Positions 45,623 through 55,698 are shown, counted from the first letter of the stretch. The stretch is 64,000 bases of DNA from an uncultured Romboutsia sp. (GCA_904418825.1 CAJFPU010000002.1:1-64000); one strand, 5' to 3'. Notes: generated by a model from the sequence alone, not told the origin. Translations and numbers: made by a program.

Positions 45623-47299
45623 ATGGGATTCAAATCAGATATTGAAATAGCTCAAGAAGCTAAACCACAAGATATAAGAAAAATAGCTAAAAAATTAGGT
45701 TTAGGAGAAGATGATATAGAATTATACGGTAAGTATAAAGCTAAAGTAGACTATAATTTATTAAAAAGAAGCAATGGCGGTAAAAAGGCAAAATTAATAT
45801 TAACTACAGCTATAAATCCAACTCCAGCAGGAGAAGGAAAAACTACAACAACTATAGGAGTTGCAGATGGATTAGCTAAATTGGGTAAAAATGCATTAGT
45901 TGCATTAAGAGAACCTTCTTTAGGACCTGTATTTGGTATTAAAGGTGGAGCAGCAGGTGGAGGATATGCACAAGTTGTTCCAATGGAAGATATAAATTTA
46001 CACTTTACAGGAGATTTTCATGCTATAGGAGCTGCAAATAATTTATTAGCTGCTATGTTAGATAATCATATTCATCAAGGTAATGAGTTAGAAATAGACT
46101 CTAGAAGTATAACTTGGAGAAGATGTGTGGATATGAATGATAGGCAGTTAAGAAATATTGTTGATGGACTAGGTTCAAGAGTAGATGGTGTAGCTAGAGA
46201 AGATGGGTTTGATATAACAGTTGCTTCAGAAGTAATGGCTGCTTTCTGTTTAGCAAGTGATATAGCTGATTTAAAGGCGAGATTAGGAAGAATAATAGTA
46301 GCATATAACTTCAAAGGGGAACCGATAACTGCTGAGCAATTAAAAGCTAATGGAGCTATGGCAGCATTGCTAAAAGATGCATTAAAGCCAAATTTAGTTC
46401 AAACATTAGAAGGAACACCTGCATTTGTTCATGGAGGACCATTTGCAAATATTGCTCATGGATGCAACTCTGTTATAGCTACAAGAATGGCTATGCATTT
46501 TGCTGATTATGTAGTAACTGAAGGAGGATTTGGTGCTGATTTAGGTGCTGAAAAATTTATTGATATAAAATGTAGAATGGCTAATTTAAAGCCTGATGCA
46601 GTTATAATAGTTGCTACAGTAAGAGCGCTAAAATACAATGGTGGAGTACCAAAAGATCAATTAGAAAATGAAAACTTAGAAGCATTAGAAGCAGGTCTTC
46701 CAAATTTATTAAAGCATCTTGAAAACATAACTCAAGTATTTAAGTTACCAGCAGTAGTAGCTATAAATAAATTTCAAACTGATACAGAAGCAGAAATTAA
46801 TTTAATAAAAGAAAAATGTAAAGAACTAGGTGTTAACGTTGCTTTATCTCAAGTATGGGAAAAAGGTGGACAAGGTGGAATTGAACTTGCCAAAGAAGTT
46901 ATAAGATTAGCTAATGAGCCAAATGAATTTGAATTTTGCTATGAAGATGAATTAACTATAGAAGAAAAAATAAATGCTATAGCTACTAAGATATATGGAG
47001 CTGATGGTGTAGATTTTACTCCACAAGCAAAAAAAGAATTAGAAAAATTAGAAAAATTAGGATTCTCACATATGCCAATATGTATGGCAAAGACGCAATA
47101 TTCTTTAACGGATGATCAAACTAAATTAGGTAGACCGACAGGATTTAGAATAACAGTTAGACAATTAACAGTTTCAGCAGGTGCTGGATTTATAGTTGCT
47201 TTAACTGGTTCGATATTGAAGATGCCAGGTCTTCCAAAAGTTCCAGCAGCTGAAAGGATAGATGTTAATGAAAATGGAGTAATATCTGGATTATTTTAA
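45623..47299 (+). CDS. fhs: Formate--tetrahydrofolate ligase
   Basis: This enzyme makes 10-formyltetrahydrofolate from formate, ATP and tetrahydrofolate. The 558 residues are full length. The ATP loop [54 protein letters not shown], and [13 protein letters not shown] are diagnostic. An ATG at 45614 touches the GGAGG site directly; ATG 45623 has a 9-base spacing and is preferred. Formate can be supplied by PflB (60-62 kb). The enzyme serves purine and one-carbon metabolism or a Wood-Ljungdahl-type methyl branch. Confidence 0.97.
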   Translation: MGFKSDIEIAQEAKPQDIRKIAKKLGLGEDDIELYGKYKAKVDYNLLKRSNGGKKAKLILTTAINPTPAGEGKTTTTIGVADGLAKLGKNALVALREPSLGPVFGIKGGAAGGGYAQVVPMEDINLHFTGDFHAIGAANNLLAAMLDNHIHQGNELEIDSRSITWRRCVDMNDRQLRNIVDGLGSRVDGVAREDGFDITVASEVMAAFCLASDIADLKARLGRIIVAYNFKGEPITAEQLKANGAMAALLKDALKPNLVQTLEGTPAFVHGGPFANIAHGCNSVIATRMAMHFADYVVTEGGFGADLGAEKFIDIKCRMANLKPDAVIIVATVRALKYNGGVPKDQLENENLEALEAGLPNLLKHLENITQVFKLPAVVAINKFQTDTEAEINLIKEKCKELGVNVALSQVWEKGGQGGIELAKEVIRLANEPNEFEFCYEDELTIEEKINAIATKIYGADGVDFTPQAKKELEKLEKLGFSHMPICMAKTQYSLTDDQTKLGRPTGFRITVRQLTVSAGAGFIVALTGSILKMPGLPKVPAAERIDVNENGVISGLF

Positions 47300-47519
47300 T
47301 AAATAATAATTTAGAATATGAAAATTTTTATATTTATGTATTATTTACGAATACTAATATTATATGATTAGTTAAATTTTTACTATAAATTGAAATTAAA
47401 TAACACTAATTATTAATACCTATACTAAAAAGAAGATAAAAGAAAAATTTTATTATTCTTAATACAATCTTATTATATATATAAATTATAATATAGCTTA
47501 AGAAATAAAAAATAACTTA

Positions 47520-47549
47520 TTGATATTATATATAATAATATGGTATATT
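47520..47549 (+). promoter_or_regulatory. Possible promoter of the cobalamin riboswitch transcript
   Basis: TTGATA (47520-47525) and TATATT (47544-47549) are 18 bases apart, about 30 bases before the riboswitch. The region is very A/T-rich, so chance matches are common. Confidence 0.35.
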
Positions 47550-47577
47550 ATTTTAATATGACAACTAAAAAATATTA

Positions 47578-47732
47578 TAGATGCTTACAACGTAAGTTAA
47601 AAGGGAAAAAGGTTAAAATCCTTTGCAGCACCCGCTACTGTAATGTGGACGAAAGTTTCAAACCACTGTGAATATTCATGGGAAGGGAAATTAGTAGGAT
47701 GAAGCTAAGCCAGGATACCTGCCTATAGTATA
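47578..47732 (+). promoter_or_regulatory. Cobalamin riboswitch
   Basis: The conserved core appears in order: AAGGGAAAAAGGTTAAAATCC, GCAGCACCCGCTACTGT, GGGAAGG, GATGAAGCTAAGCC and the B12 box AGCCAGGATACCTGCC ending near 47723. Adenosyl- or methylcobalamin binding would favour the terminator at 47808-47834 and shut off corrinoid uptake. The next gene on the strand is the corrinoid-type binding lipoprotein at 48374, about 640 bases away. Confidence 0.95.
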
Positions 47733-47807
47733 TAGAAATTCTTCGGGGATGGGGAATGTTCTTATTTATAATATATAGTAAAGTTGTATTATTATATATG
47801 TTTGTAT

Positions 47808-47834
47808 AAGCTCATCATATCCTGATGGGCTTTT
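47808..47834 (+). terminator. Terminator of the cobalamin riboswitch
   Basis: AAGCTCATCA (47808-47817) pairs with TGATGGGCTT (47823-47832), followed by T. It is the likely expression platform. Confidence 0.75.
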
Positions 47835-48373
47835 AATATGCCTTTAAGCAAATCATTGAATAAACAAAAACTTATCTTTAAAAATACTTTAGTTGATATA
47901 CTAAAGCATTTTTACTATTAAGAAGATTATATTATTTAAATACTTGTTAGTAAGTTTGAAAATATATTTATATCAATTCATTTGATTTGAGCGTAAAAAT
48001 ATTTTTAGCAACGGATGAAGTCGTTATCGACATAAGTAAAGCGAAATTTTTACTTTTGGTTTAAAATAATAATTTAAAGTAAGTTTGTTATATGTTAGAT
48101 TCTATATATAATATACCTATCCCTGCATGTGATTTTATAATAACTCATTTCAGTAAATATTTTGAATAAAAATATTAGTATTGTGTAAAACCTGCAAACT
48201 CTAATTTTTATTTAATATTGTTCTTTGTAAAATAAATTACTTTATAAAAAAATAGTTTTATCTAATTGAATAAATACAATTTTATTAAAATGTACAATTA
48301 AGCTAGACATGACTGAACTGAAATAAAATTATATAATTCTATATTAATATTAATAATAAATGGAGGAACTTAA
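47835..48373 (+). other. Gene-free stretch between riboswitch and corrinoid importer
   Basis: About 540 bases contain no credible gene. They hold copy B of the dispersed repeat (47993-48053) and otherwise A/T-rich DNA. Riboswitches normally sit within 100-200 bases of their gene, so this stretch may be an insertion or the remains of a lost gene. A second promoter close to 48374 is possible but not obvious. Confidence 0.5.
47993..48053. repeat. Dispersed repeat, copy B
   Basis: GTAAAAAT (47993-48000) and ATTTTTAC (48046-48053) form an outer stem. Inside are TTAGCAACGGATG, CGACATAA and AAAGCGAAATTTTTA, matching the ends of copy A at 34131-34204. The element is palindromic and has no coding capacity. 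Confidence 0.6.
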
Positions 48374-49384
48374 ATGGTAAATTTAAAAAGAAGTATATCG
48401 ATAGTGTTAAGCACAATTTTAATTTTAGGACTTACAGCTTGTGATGGAAAAACAACAGATAAAGAAGCAGAGGACGTTATAAAGGAAAGTTCAAATTCAC
48501 ATTATCCTGTAACTATAACTACATATAATTATGAAAAAGAGCCAGTTGAAATAACTTTTGAAAAAGAGCCAGAAAATGTAGTAGCAGTATATCAGAATTC
48601 GATAGAAACTATGTTAGCATTAGGTTTAGAAGATAAAATAAAATTAGCAGCTGGTTTAGATCATGATGTTAAAGATGAATATAAAGAAGCTTTTAGCAAG
48701 GTAAACTACTCAAAGGAGTTTACACCAGATAAAGAAACTGTAATAATGTCTCAACCAGATTTCATATTATCATGGTATTCGTTATTTGAAGATAAAAATT
48801 TAGGAGATGTTGATTATTGGCATGAAAATGGAATAAATACATATATGTCTCTAAATAGTGGTGCGGCATCAGATAGAACAGTAGATAATGAAATAACAGA
48901 TATATTAAACTTAGGAAAAATATTTAATGTTGAAGAAAAGGCTCAAGCTTTAGTTGATGAGATAAACAATGGTATAGATAGTGTAGTAAGTAAGGTAAAC
49001 AATCAGGACAAGCAAACTACATTAATAATTGAGTATATGGATGGTCAAATATATACTTATGGAGCAAAAACACTAGGTGGAGATATGATATCTAAATTAG
49101 GTGGAGAATTATTAAATCCTGAAGGTGGAAATATAACTGAAGAAGATTTAATAAAATTAAATCCAGACTCTATATTTGTAGTATATATGGATAGGAGCGA
49201 TGAAACAGTAGCTCAAAGTGAAGTAGATAAAGTATTAAAAAATCCAGCGCTTGCTAGTTTAGATGCTGTTAAAAATAAAAGAGTAAATTCTATAGCACTA
49301 GGAGAAATGTATTGTAGTGGAATAAGAACTATAGATGGTATAAATACATTTGCAAATGGATTGTATCCACAATTAAGTAAGTAG
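48374..49384 (+). CDS. Corrinoid/Fe-siderophore-type ABC binding lipoprotein (BtuF-like)
   Basis: This 336-residue protein has a signal peptide and lipobox LGLTAC with Cys23. The mature part is a two-lobed PBP2-helical-type binding protein: EKEPENVVAVYQNSIETMLALGLEDKI, QPDFILSWYS, a long hinge helix, TLGGDMISKLGG and LNPDSIFVVYMDR. This class binds cobalamin, haem or ferric siderophores. The cobalamin riboswitch upstream favours a corrinoid, though the 640-base gap weakens that inference. Permease and ATPase genes follow directly. The ATG is 7 bases after TGGAGG. Confidence 0.88.
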   Translation: MVNLKRSISIVLSTILILGLTACDGKTTDKEAEDVIKESSNSHYPVTITTYNYEKEPVEITFEKEPENVVAVYQNSIETMLALGLEDKIKLAAGLDHDVKDEYKEAFSKVNYSKEFTPDKETVIMSQPDFILSWYSLFEDKNLGDVDYWHENGINTYMSLNSGAASDRTVDNEITDILNLGKIFNVEEKAQALVDEINNGIDSVVSKVNNQDKQTTLIIEYMDGQIYTYGAKTLGGDMISKLGGELLNPEGGNITEEDLIKLNPDSIFVVYMDRSDETVAQSEVDKVLKNPALASLDAVKNKRVNSIALGEMYCSGIRTIDGINTFANGLYPQLSK

Positions 49385-49393
49385 GAGATATTT

Positions 49394-50485
49394 ATGCAAA
49401 TACAACTAAACACATTAAAAAAAAAGCTTAATATATTTAAAGAGACACCTATTTATATAGGTGTTTCTGTTGTATTATTAATATTACTAATTTTATCTAT
49501 TGGATTTGCAGTTACACTAGGATCAGTAGATATAAGTATAAAAGAAGTATACGAAATTATTTTTAACAAATTACTTGCATTGATTGGCAATGATACAATA
49601 AAAAGTGGACCTGTTCACGATGTAGTTTGGCTTATAAGATTACCAAGAATAATATTAGCACTATGTGTAGGGATGGGATTATCAGTTGTAGGTATTATAA
49701 TGCAGGCGATAGTAAAAAATCCATTAGCAGATCCTTATATATTAGGAATATCATCAGGCGCATCCTTAGGAGCAACTATGGCAATAATGCTTGGCGTAGG
49801 ATCTATATTTGGAAGTAATTCTATAGGTATAGCAGGATTTTTAGGGGCATTTATAGTATCTATGTTAGTGCTAATTATAGCTAATATAGGAGGTAGGGCA
49901 AATTCTGTAAAGCTTCTACTTGGGGGTATGGCTTTAAGTTCTATATGTAGTGCATTTTCAAGCTTTATAGTATACTTTGCTAATGATGCTCAAGGAATGC
50001 AAAAGATAACTTTTTGGTTGATGGGAAGTGTATCAGGAGCAAAATGGGAAGATATAATATTTATATTACCTATGATACTATTAGGAATTGTATTTTTTAT
50101 GACTCAATATAGAGTATTAAATTTAATGCTATTAGGAGATGATGTAGCAGTAACTTTAGGAACTGATTTACATAAATATCGACATATTTATTTAATAATA
50201 ACATCTTTAATGATAGGTATGCTTGTATATTCATCTGGTATGATTGGATTTGTAGGGCTAATTATACCCCATATAGTTAGAATGATATTTGGTACAGATC
50301 ATAAAAAAATAATACCAATAGCATCTATTCTTGGAGGTATATTTGTAATATGGGCAGATGTTTTATCAAGAACTTTAATAGAAGGAACCGAAATACCTAT
50401 TGGAATATTGATTTCTATGATAGGGGCGCCTTGCTTTATATGGTTAATGATAAAAAATACCTATGGTTTTGGAGGTAAAAACTAA
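49394..50485 (+). CDS. Corrinoid/siderophore ABC permease (BtuC/FecCD family)
   Basis: This 363-residue membrane protein has about 10 membrane helices. Family blocks: VWLIRLPRIILALCVGMGLSVVGIIMQAIVKNPLADPYILGISSGASLGA, where GISSGA marks FecCD, and the coupling loop region SGMIGFVGLIIPHIVRMIFG. It forms the homodimeric channel with the ATPase that overlaps its stop codon by one base. Confidence 0.93.
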   Translation: MQIQLNTLKKKLNIFKETPIYIGVSVVLLILLILSIGFAVTLGSVDISIKEVYEIIFNKLLALIGNDTIKSGPVHDVVWLIRLPRIILALCVGMGLSVVGIIMQAIVKNPLADPYILGISSGASLGATMAIMLGVGSIFGSNSIGIAGFLGAFIVSMLVLIIANIGGRANSVKLLLGGMALSSICSAFSSFIVYFANDAQGMQKITFWLMGSVSGAKWEDIIFILPMILLGIVFFMTQYRVLNLMLLGDDVAVTLGTDLHKYRHIYLIITSLMIGMLVYSSGMIGFVGLIIPHIVRMIFGTDHKKIIPIASILGGIFVIWADVLSRTLIEGTEIPIGILISMIGAPCFIWLMIKNTYGFGGKN

Positions 50486-51255
50486 TGCATATAAAAACAG
50501 AAGATATTAAAGTAAAAATAGGTAAAAAAGATATACTAAAAGGTATAAATATAGATGTTAAAGATAAAGAATTTATAGGTATAATAGGTCCAAATGGAAG
50601 TGGAAAATCTACATTTCTAAAATGTTTATATAGAAATTTAAAACCAACAAGTGGAGTAATAAAATTAGATGATATTGATTTATCTAATATTACAGTAAAA
50701 GAAAGTGCGAAAAAAATAGCTGTTGTTGCTCAGCATAATTACTATAATTTTGATTTTAGTGTGCTAGATATAGTATTAATGGGCAGATCTCCTCATAAAA
50801 AGATAATGGAAAGAGACTCTAAAGATGATTATGAAATTGTAGAAAATGTTCTTAGAAAAGTAGATATGATAGAGTACAAAGATAGAAACTTTAGTTCACT
50901 ATCAGGAGGAGAACAACAACGTATTATACTTGCTAGAGCATTAGCTCAAGATACTGAATGTTTAATACTTGATGAACCTACAAATCATTTAGATATAAAA
51001 TATCAATTACAATTAATGAATATATTAAAGAGTTTAGAAATAGAAGTAATTGCTGCTATTCATGATTTAAATATAGCTCTTATGTATTGTGATAAGATTT
51101 ATGTTTTAAAAGATGGAAATATAATAGCATATGGAAATCCTAATGAGATTTTAACTAGAGAATTAATAAAAGAAGTATATGAAGTAGATTCTATAATTAA
51201 TAAAGATAAAAAAGGAAATATTTTAAGTATATCTTATAAATCATATATAAAATAG
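50485..51255 (+). CDS. Corrinoid/siderophore ABC ATPase (BtuD/FepC-like)
   Basis: This 256-residue ATPase has Walker A GPNGSGKST at 35-43, Q-loop VVAQHNYYNFDFSV, signature LSGGEQQRIILARAL, Walker B CLILDEPTNHLD and switch His in AAIHDLNIA. The start ATG overlaps the permease stop (TAATG). It powers the preceding permease. No clear terminator follows before the tRNA promoter. Confidence 0.94.
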   Translation: MHIKTEDIKVKIGKKDILKGINIDVKDKEFIGIIGPNGSGKSTFLKCLYRNLKPTSGVIKLDDIDLSNITVKESAKKIAVVAQHNYYNFDFSVLDIVLMGRSPHKKIMERDSKDDYEIVENVLRKVDMIEYKDRNFSSLSGGEQQRIILARALAQDTECLILDEPTNHLDIKYQLQLMNILKSLEIEVIAAIHDLNIALMYCDKIYVLKDGNIIAYGNPNEILTRELIKEVYEVDSIINKDKKGNILSISYKSYIK

Positions 51256-51316
51256 AGTACAATATTCTTTCTTTATATAAACATAGTAAAATTTTTCAAA
51301 AAATTTATATAAACTA

Positions 51317-51345
51317 TTGACTGGATTATCATTAACTTATATAAT
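51317..51345 (+). promoter_or_regulatory. Promoter of the tRNA-Ser gene
   Basis: TTGACT (51317-51322) and TATAAT (51340-51345) are spaced by 17 bases, about 20 bases before the mature tRNA 5' end. Confidence 0.8.
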
Positions 51346-51364
51346 TAAAGTATAAGTTAAATAA

Positions 51365-51457
51365 GGAGAAGTACTCAAGTGGCTAAAGAGGAACCCCTGC
51401 TAAGGGTTTAGGCTGGGTTATACTGGTGCGAGGGTTCGAATCCCTCCTTCTCCGCCA
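51365..51457 (+). tRNA. tRNA-Ser(GCU)
   Basis: This is a 93-base tRNA with a long variable arm, as expected for serine. Acceptor GGAGAAG (51365-51371) pairs with CTTCTCC (51447-51453), followed by G and an encoded CCA (51455-51457). The anticodon stem AACCC/GGGTT encloses CTGCTAA with anticodon GCT at 51399-51401, reading AGC/AGU. The T arm contains GGTTCGAATCC. Confidence 0.97.
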
Positions 51458-51460
51458 GTT

Positions 51461-51490
51461 AAAAGACTATGAATCTCATAGTCTTTTTTT
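51461..51490 (+). terminator. Terminator of the tRNA-Ser gene
   Basis: AAAAGACTATGA (51461-51472) pairs with TCATAGTCTTTT (51476-51487) with more T following. Confidence 0.88.
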
Positions 51491-51565
51491 ATTTATAAAT
51501 TAATAAAAATTTTATATACAATAGATATAATGTATGAAATAAAGTACTATTATAAAATATTTAAC

Positions 51566-52140
51566 TTATTTTTTAATATCTTTTATTTTGAAGAGTATAT
51601 CTAAGTAATAAATATCTTCATAATTATGAAGAAGTATTTTTTCTTTTAAATCTATATCTTGATTATTAGAATAATTTTTATATAAATTAATACTTTATTT
51701 TACGGAAATAGTATCTTCTCTATAAATACCAAGGTATTTTTCTATAGTTTTTAGTTTACAATCAGATAGAGAGATTTTTCCTTAAAAGGTTTTATAAGTT
51801 TAAGGATATCAATATCATTGTTTTTAGACAGCGAAAAATCAATATTATGCTTTTTTAGCCGATTATTTAAGAATGGAATATCAAAATTTGATCCATTAAA
51901 AGTAATGTGATTTTGATAATTTTTTATACAATTGATAAAAGCAAGTAGAAGTTCTTTTTCATCATTTTCTGTATTAGCAAAAAATTGCTTAATAATAGTT
52001 TTATTATTTTTATTAAAAAGGATTCCTATCAAAATAACTTTACAATAATTTGAGTTAAGACCTGTGGTTTCTATATCAAATACTAAATGATTAGGAGGAA
52101 TATCTATTAATTCATCTAAAGTTTTAGTTATTACTTCCAT
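51566..52140 (-). pseudogene. Decayed YprB/RNase H-like exonuclease-domain gene
   Basis: An intact start (ATG at 52140 after AAAGGAG) opens a DEDD-type nuclease domain: LVFDIETTGLN with its DxE motif, and ITFNGSNFDIPFLNNRL. The frame stops at 51751 after 129 residues. One base shifted, the family sequence goes on as SDCKLKTIEKYLGIYREDTISVK, then an in-frame TAA (51695-51697). It continues as SINLYKNY and LLHNYEDIYYLDILFK with Asp/Tyr typical of motif III, ending at TAA 51566-51568. One frameshift near 51765-51785 plus one nonsense codon thus break the gene. The N-terminal fragment lacks the last catalytic Asp and is unlikely to be active. A sequencing error could explain one lesion but hardly both. 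Confidence 0.85.
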
Positions 52141-52246
52141 AAAATTTCTCCTTTATCCAATTATATATTATAATAATTATTAGGTTAATCTAAAATGCGT
52201 AATAATAGTATAAATGAAATAAATAATACTTCAAGGTAGGTAGTAA

Positions 52247-54289
52247 ATGATAAGTATAGATAAATTAAATGAAAATCAATTAAAGGCCGTAGAACATGTA
52301 GATGGACCTTGTATGGTACTTGCAGGACCAGGTTCAGGAAAGACTAGAGTTATAACATATAGAATAGCAAATATGGTTGTAAACAAAGATATAAAGCCTA
52401 CGAGCATACTTGCAATAAGTTTTACAAAAGCATCATCGATGGAAATGAAAAATAGAGCATTAGCTTTAAGTAATGATTTTAGAATGAATAAGGTTACATA
52501 TGGAACATTTCATTCTGTATTTTTTAGAATATTAAGATATTTTGAAAATTATAATATAGAAAGTATCTTGGATGAAAAAACAAAGAGGATTGGGCTAAAA
52601 AATATATTAAAAGGGTTGAATATAGAAAATGCAGATGATGATGAAACTATTGGACAAGTTATAAATGAAATTTCATATGTGAAAAATGAATTGATGGATA
52701 AAAGAGATTTTAAATCAGAGGTATTGACTAGTGATGAGTTTATAAAGGTATATAATTACTATGAAGAATATAAAGAGCAAATTAATAAGATAGATTTTGA
52801 TGATATGTTAATCAAGACATATGAATTATTAAAAAATAATAAATCGGCTTTAGATAGAGTTAGAAGTGCATATAGATATATTCTTGTAGATGAGTTTCAA
52901 GATATAAATAAGGTTCAATTTGAAGCATTGAAATTAATAGCAAATCCAAATAATAATATATTTGTAGTAGGAGATGAAGATCAAAGTATATATGGATTTA
53001 GAGGATCTAGACCAGACTTTTTATTAGAATTTGAAGAATATTTTTTAAATACTAATAAAGTATTATTGGATATTAATTATAGGTCTAAAGGTGAGATAAT
53101 AGATATAGCTAATAGATTAATAGAGAAAAATGAAAATAGATATGAGAAAGTTATAAAATGTGGCCAAGGTAACGGAGCAAATGTAAATTATATTTCGCCT
53201 GAGGATTCAGAGGAAGAAGCAGTATATATAGCAAAAGATATAAAAAATAAGGTTCAAGAAGATTATACAGAGTATACTGATTTTGCTGTAATATATAGAA
53301 CTAACATACAATCAAGAGCGTTAGTTGATGTATTTATGGATATGAGAATACCGTTTGTAGTTAAGGATTCAATAGTTACAATATATGATCATTGGGCAGC
53401 TCAAGATATACTTTCGTATTTAAAGATAGGTGTTAATCCAAATTCTAATAAAGATTGGATCAGAATTATAAATAAACCTTTTAGATATATATCTAAAGAT
53501 AATTTAAATTTAATAAAGGATGAACCTGATTTTATAAATGCTTTGATAAATAAATGTGATTTACATCCAAAGCAAGTTAAAACTATAAATGATTTAGATA
53601 TAGATATAAGTTATGTAAAGGGGCTTAATCCTAAAAATGCAATATCTTATATAAGAACAACTTTAGATTATGATAGATATATTTTGGATTATTGTACTAA
53701 TAGAAAAATAAAGACTAATGGGCTTATTGAAATATTAAATGAACTTGAAAGTTCAGCTACTAACTTTAAAACTATACAAGAATACTTAGATCATATAGAA
53801 AGAGTAAAATCTGAGATAGTAGATAATAAAAATAACAAGGAAACAGATGGTGTTATTTTTACAACTATGCATAGTGCAAAAGGATTAGAGTTTAAAAATG
53901 TTTATATAATAGGTGCTAATGAAGGTACAATACCACATGAAAAATCTTATGAAATAGATGATGAAGAAAAGAAAAATGATCAAATTGAAGAAGAAAGAAG
54001 ACTTATGTATGTAGCAATAACAAGGGCTGAAGAGAATATATGTATAAGTTCTCCGATTAATAAGTATGGCAAAAGGGTTTCAAAATCAAGATTTGTGGAA
54101 GATATAAAGGCTCCAACTAAAAAAGAAATGGATAGTATAACTATAGGAGATAAAATATATCATAAAAAATTTAAAGAAGGTATTATAGTAGAAAAGAATG
54201 GTGATTCTATAAAAATTAGATTTAAAGATGTAGATAGAGTGTTAAATTCAAAAGTATGTTTAACAAAAAGAATAATATGGAAAATATAG
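52247..54289 (+). CDS. UvrD/PcrA-family superfamily 1 DNA helicase
   Basis: The 680 residues carry the SF1A motifs: Q-motif NENQLKAVEHVDGP, Walker A AGPGSGKT at 26-33, Ia ILAISFTKASSMEMKNRA, II LVDEFQDIN, III VGDEDQSIYGFRGSRPDFLLEF, IV LDINYRSKGEIIDIANR, V TTMHSAKGLEFKNVYIIGANEG and VI EERRLMYVAITRAEENI. It is slightly shorter than PcrA (about 720-750). The C-terminus has a small Tudor-like patch (IGDKIYHKKFKEGIIVEKNGDSIKIRF), as in PcrA where it binds RNA polymerase. A second, closer PcrA may exist elsewhere, so no symbol is given. Confidence 0.93.
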   Translation: MISIDKLNENQLKAVEHVDGPCMVLAGPGSGKTRVITYRIANMVVNKDIKPTSILAISFTKASSMEMKNRALALSNDFRMNKVTYGTFHSVFFRILRYFENYNIESILDEKTKRIGLKNILKGLNIENADDDETIGQVINEISYVKNELMDKRDFKSEVLTSDEFIKVYNYYEEYKEQINKIDFDDMLIKTYELLKNNKSALDRVRSAYRYILVDEFQDINKVQFEALKLIANPNNNIFVVGDEDQSIYGFRGSRPDFLLEFEEYFLNTNKVLLDINYRSKGEIIDIANRLIEKNENRYEKVIKCGQGNGANVNYISPEDSEEEAVYIAKDIKNKVQEDYTEYTDFAVIYRTNIQSRALVDVFMDMRIPFVVKDSIVTIYDHWAAQDILSYLKIGVNPNSNKDWIRIINKPFRYISKDNLNLIKDEPDFINALINKCDLHPKQVKTINDLDIDISYVKGLNPKNAISYIRTTLDYDRYILDYCTNRKIKTNGLIEILNELESSATNFKTIQEYLDHIERVKSEIVDNKNNKETDGVIFTTMHSAKGLEFKNVYIIGANEGTIPHEKSYEIDDEEKKNDQIEEERRLMYVAITRAEENICISSPINKYGKRVSKSRFVEDIKAPTKKEMDSITIGDKIYHKKFKEGIIVEKNGDSIKIRFKDVDRVLNSKVCLTKRIIWKI

Positions 54290-54310
54290 AGAAATTATAG
54301 AGTATAATTT

Positions 54311-54661
54311 ATGAAAAATATAGTTATCAAGGGGGACTATAAAAATTACTATTTATCTATGCATAAAGATATAGATAAATTAATATTAGAAGGAATAAAT
54401 GATAATATTGAAATTTCTAAGAATATAATATGTGATTATAATATAAAATATATAGATTTTAAAAGAGATATAATAGATATAGTTGTAAGAATTATTATAG
54501 GAGTTTTTCTTATTGGACCAATGGGGGTATTATCAGGATTTATAGCTAATAAAAATTTTATATCATATAGATTAATTTCTATAGAGTTTAAGAATGGAAA
54601 TAAATCTTTAGTTAAAATTGATAATAGAACATTTAAATATTTTGTACAAAAAGTATATTAA
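54311..54661 (+). CDS. Small membrane protein of unknown function
   Basis: This 116-residue protein has a polar N-terminal 60 residues, then one long hydrophobic stretch (DIVVRIIIGVFLIGPMGVLSGFIAN, about 62-86) with a Gly-rich hairpin-like centre, and a basic C-terminal segment with YRLISIEFKNGNKSLVKID. It may anchor as a membrane hairpin. It lies 21 bases after the helicase gene without a strong ribosome site, so expression level is uncertain. Function is unknown. Confidence 0.55.
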   Translation: MKNIVIKGDYKNYYLSMHKDIDKLILEGINDNIEISKNIICDYNIKYIDFKRDIIDIVVRIIIGVFLIGPMGVLSGFIANKNFISYRLISIEFKNGNKSLVKIDNRTFKYFVQKVY

Positions 54662-54667
54662 AATAAT

Positions 54668-54703
54668 AAACCTCTCTATTTTTAAATATTAGAGAGGTTT
54701 TAT
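54668..54703. terminator. Bidirectional terminator before the asparaginase gene end
   Basis: AAACCTCTCT (54668-54677) pairs with AGAGAGGTTT (54691-54700) over an A/T loop, between two convergent genes. Confidence 0.78.
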
Positions 54704-54705
54704 AA

Positions 54706-55698
54706 TTAATAATATATCCCTTTTTCAAAAAAATCTTTTATTTCATCCAAATTATTAGTCTTTCCAAGTGCTAACATAAGTTTTATTCTAGCTTTTTGAC
54801 CTGGAAGTTCTCCACCAAATATACATCCGATATTTCTTAAATCTCTACCAGAACCTAAATAACCATAGCTATCGAAAACTCTACCTGAATGACATCTAGA
54901 AACTATAACAACAGGTATATCTTTTTCTCTAGCGTATTTTATACCATCATACATTTTAGGAGGTACATTACCTCTACCCATTGCTTCAATTACAATTCCT
55001 TTATAACCACTATCAGCTGCAAATTTAATAAAATCTTCATTCATTCCAATTCCAGATTTTATTAAAGCAACCTTTGATTCAACTATATCAGTATCTATTA
55101 TAGTTCTAGCTTCTGTATTTTTAAATATTACCAACTCATTACAATCAATTATACCTATTGGACCTTTACTTAATGATTTAAACGTATTTAAAGCTAAAGT
55201 ATCAGTTTTAGTTGCTTCAGAAGCTAATAAAACTTCATTATTTAAAACTATAAAAACACCTTTACCAATAGCTTTATCTGATATAGCTGTACAAACTGCA
55301 GCAGATAAATTGCTAGGGCCATCATATCCAAGTTCAGAGCTACTTCTCATAGCACCTGTAACTATAACTGGTTTTTGACTAGATATAGTTAAATCTAAGA
55401 AATAAGCAGTTTCTTCTAAACTATCAGTACCATGAGTTATAACAGCACCACAGATATCTTCTCTTTCTAGTAAATTATTAATATAATGTTTTAATTCTAT
55501 TAATTTTTCTGGTGTCATATGAGGTCCAGGTATTTCTGAAAAATTAAATACTTCAATAGCTGCAACTTTATCTATATTTGTAACCATTGACATTATTTGT
55601 TCTCCTGATAGAGTAGGAATAGCTGCTCCAATGTTTTCATCTACTGTCATAGAAATAGTACCACCAGTAAATATTATAGCTACTTTTTTCTTGTTCAT
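54706..55698 (-). CDS. ansA: Type I L-asparaginase
   Basis: This enzyme converts asparagine to aspartate and ammonia. The 330 residues carry the N-terminal nucleophile motif IIFTGGTISM and the second catalytic block ITHGTDSLEETAYFL, with GAMRSSSELGYDGPSNL. There is no signal peptide, so it is cytosolic. A GTG five codons upstream (55713) lies inside the ribosome-site region; ATG 55698, after GGTGAT, is preferred. On the same strand, the terminator of the proximal small RNA lies about 135 bases upstream. Confidence 0.93.
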   Translation of the reverse strand: MNKKKVAIIFTGGTISMTVDENIGAAIPTLSGEQIMSMVTNIDKVAAIEVFNFSEIPGPHMTPEKLIELKHYINNLLEREDICGAVITHGTDSLEETAYFLDLTISSQKPVIVTGAMRSSSELGYDGPSNLSAAVCTAISDKAIGKGVFIVLNNEVLLASEATKTDTLALNTFKSLSKGPIGIIDCNELVIFKNTEARTIIDTDIVESKVALIKSGIGMNEDFIKFAADSGYKGIVIEAMGRGNVPPKMYDGIKYAREKDIPVVIVSRCHSGRVFDSYGYLGSGRDLRNIGCIFGGELPGQKARIKLMLALGKTNNLDEIKDFFEKGIYY

